Assembly: GCA_013204985.1 (NCBI GenBank)
Contig: JABMLG010000002.1
Span: 62,001 to 126,000 of the forward strand
Direction of reading: 5' to 3'
Source of the DNA: Microbacteriaceae bacterium VKM Ac-2855
GTDB taxonomy: Bacteria > Actinomycetota > Actinomycetes > Actinomycetales > Microbacteriaceae
DNA: 64,000 bases
The translations under genes and the position numbers were made by a program. Below the pieces are notes generated by a model. That model was not told the DNA's origin and did not search any database. It worked only from the letters and a program-made list of their open reading frames with translations. Positions 26,445 to 34,254 of this stretch are shown one piece after another. Numbering within the stretch: position 1 is the first letter of the stretch; each line of letters starts with the position of its first letter.

Positions 26445-26487
26445 GGGTCGTCACGTCGTCGGGTGCTGCTCGACGACGTGACGACCC
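26445..26487. repeat. Perfect 17-bp hairpin between binding-protein and permease genes
   Basis: Arms 26445–26461 and 26471–26487 pair perfectly around a 9-nt loop. It starts 5 nt after the binding-protein stop and ends 34 nt before the permease start, the same position as the unrelated hairpin at 8110–8180. Confidence 0.88.
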
Positions 26488-26521
26488 TCTCCTCCACCGA
26501 CACACTCGCAAAGGAGCACTC

Positions 26522-27487
26522 GTGTCCGACATCACCCTGACGACGCCCGGCGCCGCGCCGCGGCTCGTCAGTCCGCCACCCGGCAAGCCCGGCAAGACAC
26601 GCATCGGCGTGGTCGCTGCGCGCCGTGCCCGCTGGGGCTGGCTGTTCGTCGCCCCCTTCGGCGTCTTCCTCGTCGTCTTCCTGCTCGCTCCGCTGGTCTA
26701 CTCGTTCATCCTGAGCCTGCAGAACAAGACCGTTGCGACCGGCACCCAGTGGGTCTGGTTCGACAACTACGCCAAGGCGTTCTCGGACCCGCTCTTCCTC
26801 GAGGGTGTCTGGCTGGTGGTGCGTTTCTCGATCCTGCTCATCCCCATCCAGATGCTGGTGTCGCTCGTCGCGGCCCTGATGCTGGATGCGCTCACGAGTC
26901 GTTTCTCGCGCTTCTCGCGGCTGATGATCTTCGTGCCGTACGCGGTTCCGGCCGTGATCGGTGCGCTGATGTGGGGCTTCCTCTACAGCCCGTCGTTCGG
27001 CCCCGCCTCCGAGATCTTCGGCTGGTTCGGGCTCGAGGCGCCGAACCTTCTCGGCAAGAACGAGATCTTCGGCTCGCTGATCAACGTGGTGACCTGGCAA
27101 TGGGCGGGTTACTACATGATCATCATCTACGCCGCGCTGCAGGGCATCGATCCCGCCGTCTACGAGGCCGCGCGTCTCGACGGCGCGAACGCGATCCAGA
27201 CCGCCATCCGGATCAAGATCCCGATGATCTCGTCGTCGTTGGTGCTCATCCTCGTGTTCGCGTTGATCGGCACGCTGCAGTTCTTCACCGAACCGCAGAT
27301 CATGCGCTCGCTCGCCTCCGGATCCATCGACGCGTCGTACACGCCGAACATCTACGCGTACACGCTCGCGTTCTCGTATTCGCAGTTCAACTACGCCTCC
27401 GCGATCTCGTTCGCGCTCGGTCTCGTCGTCTTCGTCGGCTCGTACCTCTTCCTGTACCTCACTCGCAAGCGGAGCGGATTGAACTGA
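26522..27487 (+). CDS. Sugar ABC transporter permease, MalF-type
   Basis: 321 residues, six transmembrane helices, with the EAA loop EAARLDGANAIQTAIRIKIP at about residue 218. GTG at 26522 is preferred since AAGGAG lies 5 nt upstream; the upstream frame extension lies inside the hairpin and the binding-protein gene. Its stop shares one base with the next start (TGATG). Confidence 0.93.
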   Translation: MSDITLTTPGAAPRLVSPPPGKPGKTRIGVVAARRARWGWLFVAPFGVFLVVFLLAPLVYSFILSLQNKTVATGTQWVWFDNYAKAFSDPLFLEGVWLVVRFSILLIPIQMLVSLVAALMLDALTSRFSRFSRLMIFVPYAVPAVIGALMWGFLYSPSFGPASEIFGWFGLEAPNLLGKNEIFGSLINVVTWQWAGYYMIIIYAALQGIDPAVYEAARLDGANAIQTAIRIKIPMISSSLVLILVFALIGTLQFFTEPQIMRSLASGSIDASYTPNIYAYTLAFSYSQFNYASAISFALGLVVFVGSYLFLYLTRKRSGLN

Positions 27488-28413
27488 TGACCGCACTCGA
27501 CTCCCAGCCCCTGGCCGGCAAGGCCCTGAACCTGAAGCCGCGTGCCGGTGCGGCACGCTCCCTCCGCGGCGGGCGCCAGCTCGTGCCGCACGTGATCCTG
27601 CTCGCCTTCGTCGTCTACTTCGCGCTGCCGTTCTGGTGGCTGCTGGTCGCCTCGACGAAGGACCAGGTCGGTCTGTTCTCGGGCGAGACCAGCCCGCTCT
27701 GGTTCGGCAGCGACTTCCACTTCTTCGACAACATCGCATCGCTGTTCACCTACTCGAACGGCCTGTACTGGAAGTGGCTCGGCAACTCCTTCCTCTACGC
27801 CTTCGCGGGCGGTATCGGAGCGACGATCCTCTCGGTGCTCGCCGGCTACGGCTTCGCGATCTACAACTTCAAGGGCCGCAACGGCGTCTTCGCGCTGGTG
27901 CTCGGCTCCGTGATGGTGCCGGCGACGGCGCTGGTGATCCCGCTGTTCGTGATGTTCAGCGCGGCGCACCTGACCAACACGATGTGGGCGGTCATCCTGC
28001 CGTCCATGCTGAACCCGTTCGCCGTCTACTTGATGCGCGTCTACACGCAAGATGCGGTGCCGGAGGAGATGCTCGACGCCGCGCGGATGGACGGGGCGGG
28101 CGAGATCACGGTCTTCTTCCGCGTCGCTCTGCCGCTGCTGCGTCCCGCGCTGGTGACGGTGCTGCTGCTCAGCGTCGTCGGCACCTGGAACAACTACTTC
28201 CTGCCGCTGGTGATGCTGTCGAACTCGCAGCTGTTCCCGGTGACCGTCGGGCTCGGCTCCTGGCAGACCCAGGCCAGCGTCAACACCGGCGGGCAATCGC
28301 TCTGGAACCTCGTCATCGTCGGCGCGCTGATCTCCGTCATCCCGCTGATCATCTCCTTCCTCTCCCTGCAGAAGTACTGGCAGGGCGGGCTCTCCATCGG
28401 CTCCGTCAAATGA
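27487..28413 (+). CDS. Sugar ABC transporter permease, MalG-type
   Basis: 308 residues, six transmembrane helices, with the EAA loop DAARMDGAGEITVFFRVALP at about residue 200. It starts at 27487 by a one-base overlap with the preceding stop. A possible ATG for the next gene overlaps its stop (28410), but the GTG at 28440 has a better ribosome-binding site. Confidence 0.94.
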   Translation: MTALDSQPLAGKALNLKPRAGAARSLRGGRQLVPHVILLAFVVYFALPFWWLLVASTKDQVGLFSGETSPLWFGSDFHFFDNIASLFTYSNGLYWKWLGNSFLYAFAGGIGATILSVLAGYGFAIYNFKGRNGVFALVLGSVMVPATALVIPLFVMFSAAHLTNTMWAVILPSMLNPFAVYLMRVYTQDAVPEEMLDAARMDGAGEITVFFRVALPLLRPALVTVLLLSVVGTWNNYFLPLVMLSNSQLFPVTVGLGSWQTQASVNTGGQSLWNLVIVGALISVIPLIISFLSLQKYWQGGLSIGSVK

Positions 28414-28439
28414 CCGCACACTCTGAAAGGGCAACTCCT

Positions 28440-29966
28440 GTGACTTCGGCCACTGTCTCCGTCGACCGCACTGCGATCGTCGCTCCCGTCAATCCGCGCC
28501 TATTCGGCTCCTTCGTGGAGCACCTGGGCCGCTGCGTGTACGACGGCATCTACGAACCCGGACACCCCACCGCGAACGAGGACGGCTTCCGCCTCGACGT
28601 GGTCGAGCTCGTCAAGGAGCTCGGCTCGACCGCGATCCGCTACCCGGGCGGCAACTTCGTCTCGGGCTATCGCTGGGAGGACGGCGTCGGCCCGCGCTCG
28701 GAGCGGCCGAAGCGCCGCGACCTCGCGTGGCACTCGCTCGAGACCAACGAGGTGGGGCTGGACGAGTTCGCCCGCTGGGCGAAGCTGACCGGCAGCGAGA
28801 TCATGTACGCGGTCAACCTCGGCACCCGCGGTGTGCTCGAAGCGCTCGACGTGCTGGAGTACGCGAACGGCGCGGCGGGTACGGCGTTGGCCGATCAGCG
28901 CATCGCGAACGGCGGGGTCGAGCCCTACGGCATCCGGATGTGGTGTCTCGGCAACGAGATGGACGGCCCGTGGCAGGTCGGTCACATGAACGCGGAGGAC
29001 TACGGCAAGCTCGCCTCGCGCACGGCGAAGGCGATGAAGATCGCCGACCCGGGCCTCGAGCTGGTGATCTGCGGATCATCGGGCTCGGCGATGCCGACGT
29101 TCGGCGAGTGGGAGCGGGTGGTGCTCGAGCACGCGTACGACGACGTCGAGTACGTCTCGTGCCACGCGTACTACCAGGAGTACGACAAGGATCTCGACTC
29201 GTTCCTCGCCTCGTCGCTCGACATGGAGTACTTCATCGCGACGGTCGTCGCGACCGCGGATCACGTAAAGCACAAGCTGCGCAAGAAGAAGGACATCATG
29301 CTGTCCTTCGACGAGTGGAACATCTGGTACCTCAAGGAGCACCAGGAGGAGGAATCGGCCCTCGCCGAGCAGGACACCGACGGCACCCGCGACTGGCCCT
29401 ACGCGCCGCGGCTGCTCGAGGACGTCTACACCGTCGCGGATGCGGTCGTGCTGGGCAACCTGATGATCACGCTGCTGAAGAACAGCGATCGCGTCACCTC
29501 GGCGTCGCTCGCTCAGCTGGTGAATGTCATCGCGCCGATCATGACCGAGCCCGGCGGAGCGGCGTGGCGCCAGACCACGTTCTTCCCGTTCTCCGTCACC
29601 GCCCGTCTGGCGACGGGTGTGGTGCTCAAGCCGCGCGTCGAGGTCGCCTCGTACGACACGGCGCGGCACGGCAGTGCCCCGCTGGTGGACTCGGTCGCGA
29701 CGTACGACGAGGCGGCCGGGACCGCATCCGTGTTCTTGGTGAACCGCTCGCAGACCGAGTCGCTGACCGTGACCGTCGACGTCGCGTCGCTCGGGGTCAC
29801 CTCGGTGGTCGAGGCCGTGGCCGTGCACGATGAGGACCCGTACGCGCAGAACACGCTCGCCGACCAGAACCGGGTCGGGCTCCGCCCGGCGGATGCGGGT
29901 CTCGCCGACGGCATCGTCACCGTGACGCTGCCGCCCGTCTCCTGGACGGCGGTCGCCCTGGCGTAG
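28440..29966 (+). CDS. abfA: Alpha-L-arabinofuranosidase, glycoside hydrolase family 51
   Basis: 508 residues, no signal peptide, so it acts on imported arabinofuranosides. A TIM barrel carries the acid/base Glu173 in CLGNEMDG and the nucleophile Glu292 in SFDEWNIW, close to Glu175/Glu294 of the Geobacillus enzyme; a C-terminal beta-sandwich follows. The N-terminal block NPRLFGSFVEHLGRCVYDGI is typical. GTG at 28440 follows GAAAGG; an ATG at 28410, overlapping the permease stop, would add ten residues. L-arabinose catabolic genes are not in the window. Confidence 0.94.
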   Translation: MTSATVSVDRTAIVAPVNPRLFGSFVEHLGRCVYDGIYEPGHPTANEDGFRLDVVELVKELGSTAIRYPGGNFVSGYRWEDGVGPRSERPKRRDLAWHSLETNEVGLDEFARWAKLTGSEIMYAVNLGTRGVLEALDVLEYANGAAGTALADQRIANGGVEPYGIRMWCLGNEMDGPWQVGHMNAEDYGKLASRTAKAMKIADPGLELVICGSSGSAMPTFGEWERVVLEHAYDDVEYVSCHAYYQEYDKDLDSFLASSLDMEYFIATVVATADHVKHKLRKKKDIMLSFDEWNIWYLKEHQEEESALAEQDTDGTRDWPYAPRLLEDVYTVADAVVLGNLMITLLKNSDRVTSASLAQLVNVIAPIMTEPGGAAWRQTTFFPFSVTARLATGVVLKPRVEVASYDTARHGSAPLVDSVATYDEAAGTASVFLVNRSQTESLTVTVDVASLGVTSVVEAVAVHDEDPYAQNTLADQNRVGLRPADAGLADGIVTVTLPPVSWTAVALA

Positions 29967-29977
29967 CGCGGCCTCGC

Positions 29978-30033
29978 GAAGGGGGTCGTCACTCCGTCCC
30001 ACGTTTTCGCGGGGCGGAGTGGCGACCCCCTTC
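29978..30033. terminator. Bidirectional 23-bp hairpin between convergent genes
   Basis: Arms 29978–30000 and 30011–30033 pair over 23 positions with two T/G wobbles around a 10-nt loop. It lies 11 nt from each of the two converging stop codons (29966 and 30045). Position indicates a shared terminator; there is no long T-run. Confidence 0.75.
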
Positions 30034-30044
30034 TGCGCTACCGC

Positions 30045-30743
30045 TCACTCCAGGCGTTGCAGGGCGCCGGTGAGCACTCCGTCCGCACCGAGGTGCAGCC
30101 GGGTGAGGGCTTGAACATAACCGATGATCACGCCGCCGTTGCGGATCGCTCGCTCGCCGGTGCTGTTCACGTCCACGCCCGCCACGAGGAACACATCGGA
30201 GGGCACGCAGCTCGAGGCCACGGAGTCGTCCATGTATTCGACGAGGAGGCACACCTCCGTTCCGCCACGACGCGCGAGCAGGTAGCGGGCATCGCCTCGG
30301 CTCGGGAAGGGGGAGGTGTAGAGCGGCGCCCCGTCGGCGATGGCCGCGGCGCCGGGACTCGGGCGGGTCGCGAGGGTCCAGTTCTGCACGATGGTCTCGA
30401 ACGCCTCGTCGGCCGTGCCGACGCTGGCGGCGGTGCTCGCGGTGGCGGATGCTGCCCTCGGCTCGGGCGCTGCGAGCAACGCGGTGACGGCGAGGGTGGC
30501 GACGACGCCCAGCGCCCCGGCGGCGGCGGCCACGATGAGCGGGGCGAGCGTGCGGCGTCGGCGCGGCGGGGTCGCGGGCGGCGCCTGCACCGGGTCCGGG
30601 TCCGGGTCCGGCTCCGTTTCCGGTTCCGTCGGGGCGGTGTCGGTGTCGAGCATCCGCCGTGCCGCGTCGACCTCGGCGGGCGCGAACACGCCCGGTCGCG
30701 CGAAGACGATAGCCGCGAGCCGCCGGCGTTCCTGCTCGTTCAT
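30045..30743 (-). CDS. Single-pass membrane protein of unknown function, paralogue B
   Basis: 232 residues. A polar N-terminus (EQERRRLAAIVFARPGVFAPAE) is followed by an acidic Pro-rich linker, an Arg cluster, one transmembrane helix (about residues 66–92) and an extracytoplasmic domain of about 140 residues with two cysteines, in EVCLLVEYMDD and ASSCVPSD. It shares this architecture and motifs (FARP, AFETIVQNW, EVCLLV, VDVNSTGERAI) with the upstream neighbour at about one-third identity. ATGA overlap with that gene fixes the start. No known function recognised. Confidence 0.75.
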   Translation of the reverse strand: MNEQERRRLAAIVFARPGVFAPAEVDAARRMLDTDTAPTEPETEPDPDPDPVQAPPATPPRRRRTLAPLIVAAAAGALGVVATLAVTALLAAPEPRAASATASTAASVGTADEAFETIVQNWTLATRPSPGAAAIADGAPLYTSPFPSRGDARYLLARRGGTEVCLLVEYMDDSVASSCVPSDVFLVAGVDVNSTGERAIRNGGVIIGYVQALTRLHLGADGVLTGALQRLE

Positions 30744-31501
30744 CCGCCCGCCAGCGGCGTCACGGTCTCGGTGATCGAACCGGTCGGGCCGACGTTCACG
30801 CGCGTCAGCGCGGCCTGCGCGGGCTGCAACCTCTGCCCCTCGACGGTCGAGCTCGCCGGCGCCGGCGTGGAGCGCATCCCCGTGCTGTCGATCGAGACGC
30901 CGGCGACAACGAACTCGTCGCCGGTGACGCAGCTGCCGGCGACGGTGGTGTCGGGGTAGGTGACCAGAACGCACACCTCCTCGGAGCCGGTGAGGGCGAG
31001 CGCCACCTGGAAGCCGTCGCTGTCGGGCAGGGGATTCACGAACACGGGCGCCTGCGCGGCGATGGCGGCCTGCGCGGGTGTCGGCTCGACACGGGTCCAG
31101 TTCGCGACGATCGTGGCGAAGACGGCATCGAGCGGATCGGGCACGGGCGTCGGGGTCGCGGACGCCGCATTCACGGCGAGCGTCGTGTTCGGCGTGTGGG
31201 CGATCGCCCAGCCGCCCAGGGCGCCGAGGAGGAGGGCGCCGAGCGCGAGCGCGACGGCGGCGCGGCGCCGGCGGGGCGGCGCCGGGGTGGGTTCGGGCGG
31301 CTCGGGCAGCCCGCGCGGAGGGGCTTCGGTCTCGCCGCGGGTCGGTGTCGAGACCGAGGCCGGTGTCGGAGCCGCATCGAGGGCGCCGAGTCGTTCGCGC
31401 GCATCCCGTTGTTCCGCGGCGGCGGCCGGATCGCGCGCAGGCCGGGCGAAGGCGACGGCTTCGAGCCGGCGCCGCTCCGCATCCGTCGCGTTCGAGGCCA
31501 T
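30740..31501 (-). CDS. Single-pass membrane protein of unknown function, paralogue A
   Basis: 253 residues: N-terminal DAERRRLEAVAFARPARDPA, a linker rich in Pro and Thr, an Arg cluster, one transmembrane helix (about 88–108) and an external domain with VFATIVANW, EEVCVLVTYPD, GSCVTGDEFVVAGVSIDSTG. The two cysteines could form a disulphide. It is the first gene of a two-gene operon with its own duplicate. An upstream ATG at 31570 exists, but 31501 gives an N-terminus matching the paralogue. Topology (basic side in) places the domain outside the cell. Confidence 0.75.
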   Translation of the reverse strand: MASNATDAERRRLEAVAFARPARDPAAAAEQRDARERLGALDAAPTPASVSTPTRGETEAPPRGLPEPPEPTPAPPRRRRAAVALALGALLLGALGGWAIAHTPNTTLAVNAASATPTPVPDPLDAVFATIVANWTRVEPTPAQAAIAAQAPVFVNPLPDSDGFQVALALTGSEEVCVLVTYPDTTVAGSCVTGDEFVVAGVSIDSTGMRSTPAPASSTVEGQRLQPAQAALTRVNVGPTGSITETVTPLAGG

Positions 31502-31680
31502 GGCTGCATTCTGCTGCCGATCGCTCGCGGATGCACGGGGTGGCGTTCGCGCGTGCGGATCAGGCGCCATCGGAGCAGTACCGACGCAGGTGATGACGCT
31601 CGAGACGAATTCCGTGCTTGCGAGCCGTGTTCTCGTGCGAATCCGCAGAATCCGGGCTGGTTCGCCGACGAAAACGTCGG

Positions 31681-31686
31681 TACGGT
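31681..31686 (+). promoter_or_regulatory. -10 box of a leaderless promoter with adjacent dyad
   Basis: TACGGT ends 6 nt before the ATG at 31693. A dyad CCGACG-AAAA-CGTCGG (31665–31680) abuts it and could be an operator. Confidence 0.5.
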
Positions 31687-31692
31687 TGGCGC

Positions 31693-32970
31693 ATGAGGAT
31701 TCTGCTTGTCGGCGCCGGTGGCGTCGGCGACGCGATCGCGAAGATCGCTGCCCGCCGTTCGTTCTTCGAGACCATCGTGGTGAGTGATTACGACCTCGCC
31801 CGCGCCGAGCGGACGGTCGCGTGGATCGCTGCGAAGCACGGCGACGACGCGGTCGAGGGTCGCTTCGTCGCCGCCCGCATCGACGCGTCGGATCCGGAGA
31901 GTGTGACCACCGTCGCTCGGGCGCACCGGGCGACGCACGTGATGAACGCCGTCGAGCCCAAGTTCGTGCCGAGCATCTTCGCCGGCGCGCTCGCCGCCGA
32001 CGCCGATTACCTCGACATGGCGATGAGCCTGTCGGAGCCGCATCCGCTCGAGCCCTACGCCGAGACCGGCATCAAACTCGGTGACGACCAGTTCCAGCAG
32101 GCGGCCGACTGGGAGACCGCCGGCCGGCTCGCCCTCGTCGGCATGGGCGTGGAGCCCGGGCTCTCGGACGTGTTCGCGCGCTACGCCTCCGACCACCTGT
32201 TCGACGAGATCGACGAGCTGGGCACCCGCGACGGCGCGAATCTGGTGGTGCGCGACGAGGCGGGCAACGAGATCTTCGCGCCGTCGTTCTCGATCTGGAC
32301 CACGATCGAGGAGTGCCTGAATCCGCCCGTCATCTTCGAGAAGGAGCGCGGCTGGTACACGACCGAGCCGTTCTCGGAGCCCGAGGTCTTCGTGTTCCCC
32401 GAGGGAATCGGGCCGGTGGAGTGCGTGAACGTGGAACACGAAGAGGTGCTGCTGATGCCGCGCTGGTTGGATGCGAAGCGCGTCACCTTCAAGTACGGGC
32501 TCGGCAACGAGTTCATCGGCATCCTGAAGACCCTGCACCAGCTCGGGCTCGACAAGAAGACGCCGATCCGCGTGCGCTCCGCGGCCGGTCCGGTCGAGGT
32601 GGCGCCGCGCGATGTGGTCGCTGCCGGTCTGCCCGACCCGGCGAGCCTCGGCCCGCGGATGACGGGCAAGACCTGTGCCGGACTCTGGGCGACCGGCTCG
32701 TTCAACGGTGAGCCCCGCGAGGTGTACCTCTACCACGTGAGCGACAACGAGTGGACGATGGCCGAGTACGAGGCGCAGTGCGTCGTGTGGCAGACGGCGC
32801 TGAACCCCGTGATCGCGCTCGAGCTGCTCGCGGCCGGTGTGTGGGCGGGCAGTGGTGTGCGCGGGCCCGAAGCGTTCGACGCGGTGCCGTTCTTGAACCT
32901 GATGGCGGCGCCCGAGTCCGAGGGCGGTTACGGGCAGGCCTGGGGTATGGAGGACCGTCCTGTCGTCTGA
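31693..32970 (+). CDS. Saccharopine dehydrogenase-like NAD(P)-binding protein
   Basis: 425 residues. The N-terminal Rossmann domain begins MRILLVGAGGVGDAIAKIA and continues with the family block HVMNAVEPKFVPSIFAGALAADADYLDMAMS. The C-terminal part has KTCAGLWATG. Relatives include saccharopine dehydrogenase/reductase and carboxynorspermidine or lysine-related enzymes, so an amine or amino acid oxidoreductase is likely but the substrate is unknown. The start is leaderless (TACGGT 6 nt upstream). A hairpin follows the stop. Confidence 0.85.
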   Translation: MRILLVGAGGVGDAIAKIAARRSFFETIVVSDYDLARAERTVAWIAAKHGDDAVEGRFVAARIDASDPESVTTVARAHRATHVMNAVEPKFVPSIFAGALAADADYLDMAMSLSEPHPLEPYAETGIKLGDDQFQQAADWETAGRLALVGMGVEPGLSDVFARYASDHLFDEIDELGTRDGANLVVRDEAGNEIFAPSFSIWTTIEECLNPPVIFEKERGWYTTEPFSEPEVFVFPEGIGPVECVNVEHEEVLLMPRWLDAKRVTFKYGLGNEFIGILKTLHQLGLDKKTPIRVRSAAGPVEVAPRDVVAAGLPDPASLGPRMTGKTCAGLWATGSFNGEPREVYLYHVSDNEWTMAEYEAQCVVWQTALNPVIALELLAAGVWAGSGVRGPEAFDAVPFLNLMAAPESEGGYGQAWGMEDRPVV

Positions 32971-32985
32971 CCGCTTCCGAAATGG

Positions 32986-33012
32986 TGCAGGAGTGGGCGG
33001 CCCACTCCTGCA
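32986..33012. repeat. 13-bp inverted repeat (TGCAGGAG family)
   Basis: Arms TGCAGGAGTGGGC (32986–32998) and its complement (33000–33012) flank one base. It is nearly identical to the xylA-xylB hairpin. It lies 15 nt after the dehydrogenase stop and 12 nt before the next start. Confidence 0.85.
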
Positions 33013-33024
33013 ACTCCTCGGGGG

Positions 33025-33420
33025 ATGAGCGTGCCGCGCGAGCTCGCAGCGTGGCTGCGAGCGCGACCCGACGGTCTCAGCCTCGGCGACGACCGGGTGT
33101 GCGAGCTCGAGGTCGCCGGGCTGCCGGGCCAGACGATCGACGTCGCCGAGCTGTACGGGGCGGAGGCCGCCGCGGCGGCGACCCGGGAGTACGCCGGCGA
33201 GCTCGATCTGTTGGACGAGGTGCACGTGATCGGGGAGGACGGCACCGGCAACCTGTTCATCCTCGACGACCCCGACGTCTTCTACTGGGACCGCGCTCGA
33301 CTGCACGCCTTCGACGACGACCGCATCCCGACCCTCGACTCGGCGGGCGGCGAGTTGTACGCGCTGGGTGACTTCGAAGAGTTCGTCTTCCGCGTGATCG
33401 GGGCCATCCGCCGGGCGTGA
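33025..33420 (+). CDS. SMI1/KNR4 (SUKH)-like small protein
   Basis: 131 residues, acidic, soluble. The segment IGEDGTGNLFILDDPDVFYWD in the second half resembles the SUKH/SMI1-KNR4 core, where such G-x-G-x-x-F/Y stretches precede a W/D motif. SUKH proteins are often immunity proteins to polymorphic toxins, but no toxin gene is adjacent, so a housekeeping or orphan role is possible. The last six codons are the first copy of a 19-bp tandem repeat. The assignment is moderate, from motif resemblance. Confidence 0.55.
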   Translation: MSVPRELAAWLRARPDGLSLGDDRVCELEVAGLPGQTIDVAELYGAEAAAAATREYAGELDLLDEVHVIGEDGTGNLFILDDPDVFYWDRARLHAFDDDRIPTLDSAGGELYALGDFEEFVFRVIGAIRRA

Positions 33421-33459
33421 TGCCATCCGCCGCGCGTGACGCCGTCCGCCGGGCGTGAC
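33403..33459. repeat. 19-bp tandem repeat, three copies, spanning a stop codon
   Basis: Units start at 33403, 33422 and 33441; the first is GCCATCCGCCGGGCGTGAT, with one to three changes in the others. The TGA stop of the SUKH-like gene (33418–33420) is in copy 1. The third copy abuts the promoter and start of the next gene. Confidence 0.88.
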
Positions 33460-33462
33460 AAT
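33457..33462 (+). promoter_or_regulatory. -10 box at the repeat edge
   Basis: GACAAT, 7 nt before the ATG at 33470, would give a leaderless transcript. It overlaps the end of the third tandem-repeat copy. Confidence 0.35.
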
Positions 33463-33469
33463 GGATGGC

Positions 33470-34219
33470 ATGACCCCGTGGGAACAGGCCGCAACCGCGC
33501 AGGAGCGGGCCCAGGTGCGCGTATCCGTCGCCGATTTCGACGATCTGCGCGAGCTGATCACCGTCTTCGAACAGACCTGGGGCGTCGGCTACAGCCCCGA
33601 CGAGGGCCTGCTGCACGCACTCGGCCACGCGGGCAACACCGTTCTGATCGCGCGCGATCGGCACGGCACGGCCGTCGGTGGTGCGCTCGGCTTCCTCGGC
33701 TGGAGCGACGGACTGCACCTGCACTCGCACATGGCCGCGGTGTCGCGCGAGCATCGGGCCGGCGGCGTGGGCGCCGCGCTGAAGATCACCCAGCGGGCGA
33801 TCTGTCTCGACCACGGAGTGACCGAGATGCGCTGGACCTTCGACCCGCTGATCCGACGCAACGCCTACTTCAACCTGGTGAAGCTGGGTGCGGTGTTCGC
33901 CGCCTTCCACCTCGATTTCTACGGGCAGCTCGACGACCTGGTCAGCGGCGGCGATCAGAGCGACCGTGCGGAAGTGAGCTGGCGACTCGATTCGCCGCGG
34001 GTGCTGCGAGCGCTCGCAGGCGAGGCGGCGCCGGAGTGGACGGGGCGGGGTTTCGCGCTGCTGCCGGACTTCGAGTCCTCGCGGTCGGCGGATCCCGCGG
34101 CGATCGCGCCGCTGCGCCGGGCATCCCGCATCGCGTTCACGCAGGCGTTCGCCGCCGGGCTGCGTCCCGAGCTCGACCGCGACCGCGACTACGTGTTCAC
34201 CGCTGAGCCCGCCGACTGA
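33470..34219 (+). CDS. GNAT acyltransferase, probable amino-acid N-succinyltransferase partner of NSAR
   Basis: 249 residues. The N-terminal half fits the GNAT fold, with VLIARDRHGTAVGGALGF and the acetyl-CoA loop segment VSREHRAGGVGAALKITQRA (about 88–107), then MRWTFDPLIRRNAYFNLVKLGA. Proteins of this type are encoded beside N-succinylamino-acid racemase in Geobacillus, Deinococcus and actinobacteria, where the pair converts D- to L-amino acids through N-succinyl intermediates. The next gene is that racemase, which supports the role. ATG at 33470 is chosen over 33461 and GTG 33455 because of the -10 spacing. Confidence 0.75.
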   Translation: MTPWEQAATAQERAQVRVSVADFDDLRELITVFEQTWGVGYSPDEGLLHALGHAGNTVLIARDRHGTAVGGALGFLGWSDGLHLHSHMAAVSREHRAGGVGAALKITQRAICLDHGVTEMRWTFDPLIRRNAYFNLVKLGAVFAAFHLDFYGQLDDLVSGGDQSDRAEVSWRLDSPRVLRALAGEAAPEWTGRGFALLPDFESSRSADPAAIAPLRRASRIAFTQAFAAGLRPELDRDRDYVFTAEPAD

Positions 34220-34241
34220 CGGATCGCACCGCCGCCGCGCG

Positions 34242-34247
34242 TACCCT
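34242..34247 (+). promoter_or_regulatory. -10 box of a leaderless promoter
   Basis: TACCCT ends 7 nt before the ATG at 34255. Confidence 0.4.
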
Positions 34248-34254
34248 CGACTCC

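Noticed and set aside
33025-33420. Toxin–immunity system based on the SUKH-like protein
   Set aside because: No secreted toxin or nuclease gene is adjacent, and the neighbours are metabolic.
31171-33561. A 796-codon open frame on the minus strand over the dehydrogenase gene
   Set aside because: Extends through several unrelated genes and a hairpin. Only its last part coincides with a different-frame real gene (30740–31501).
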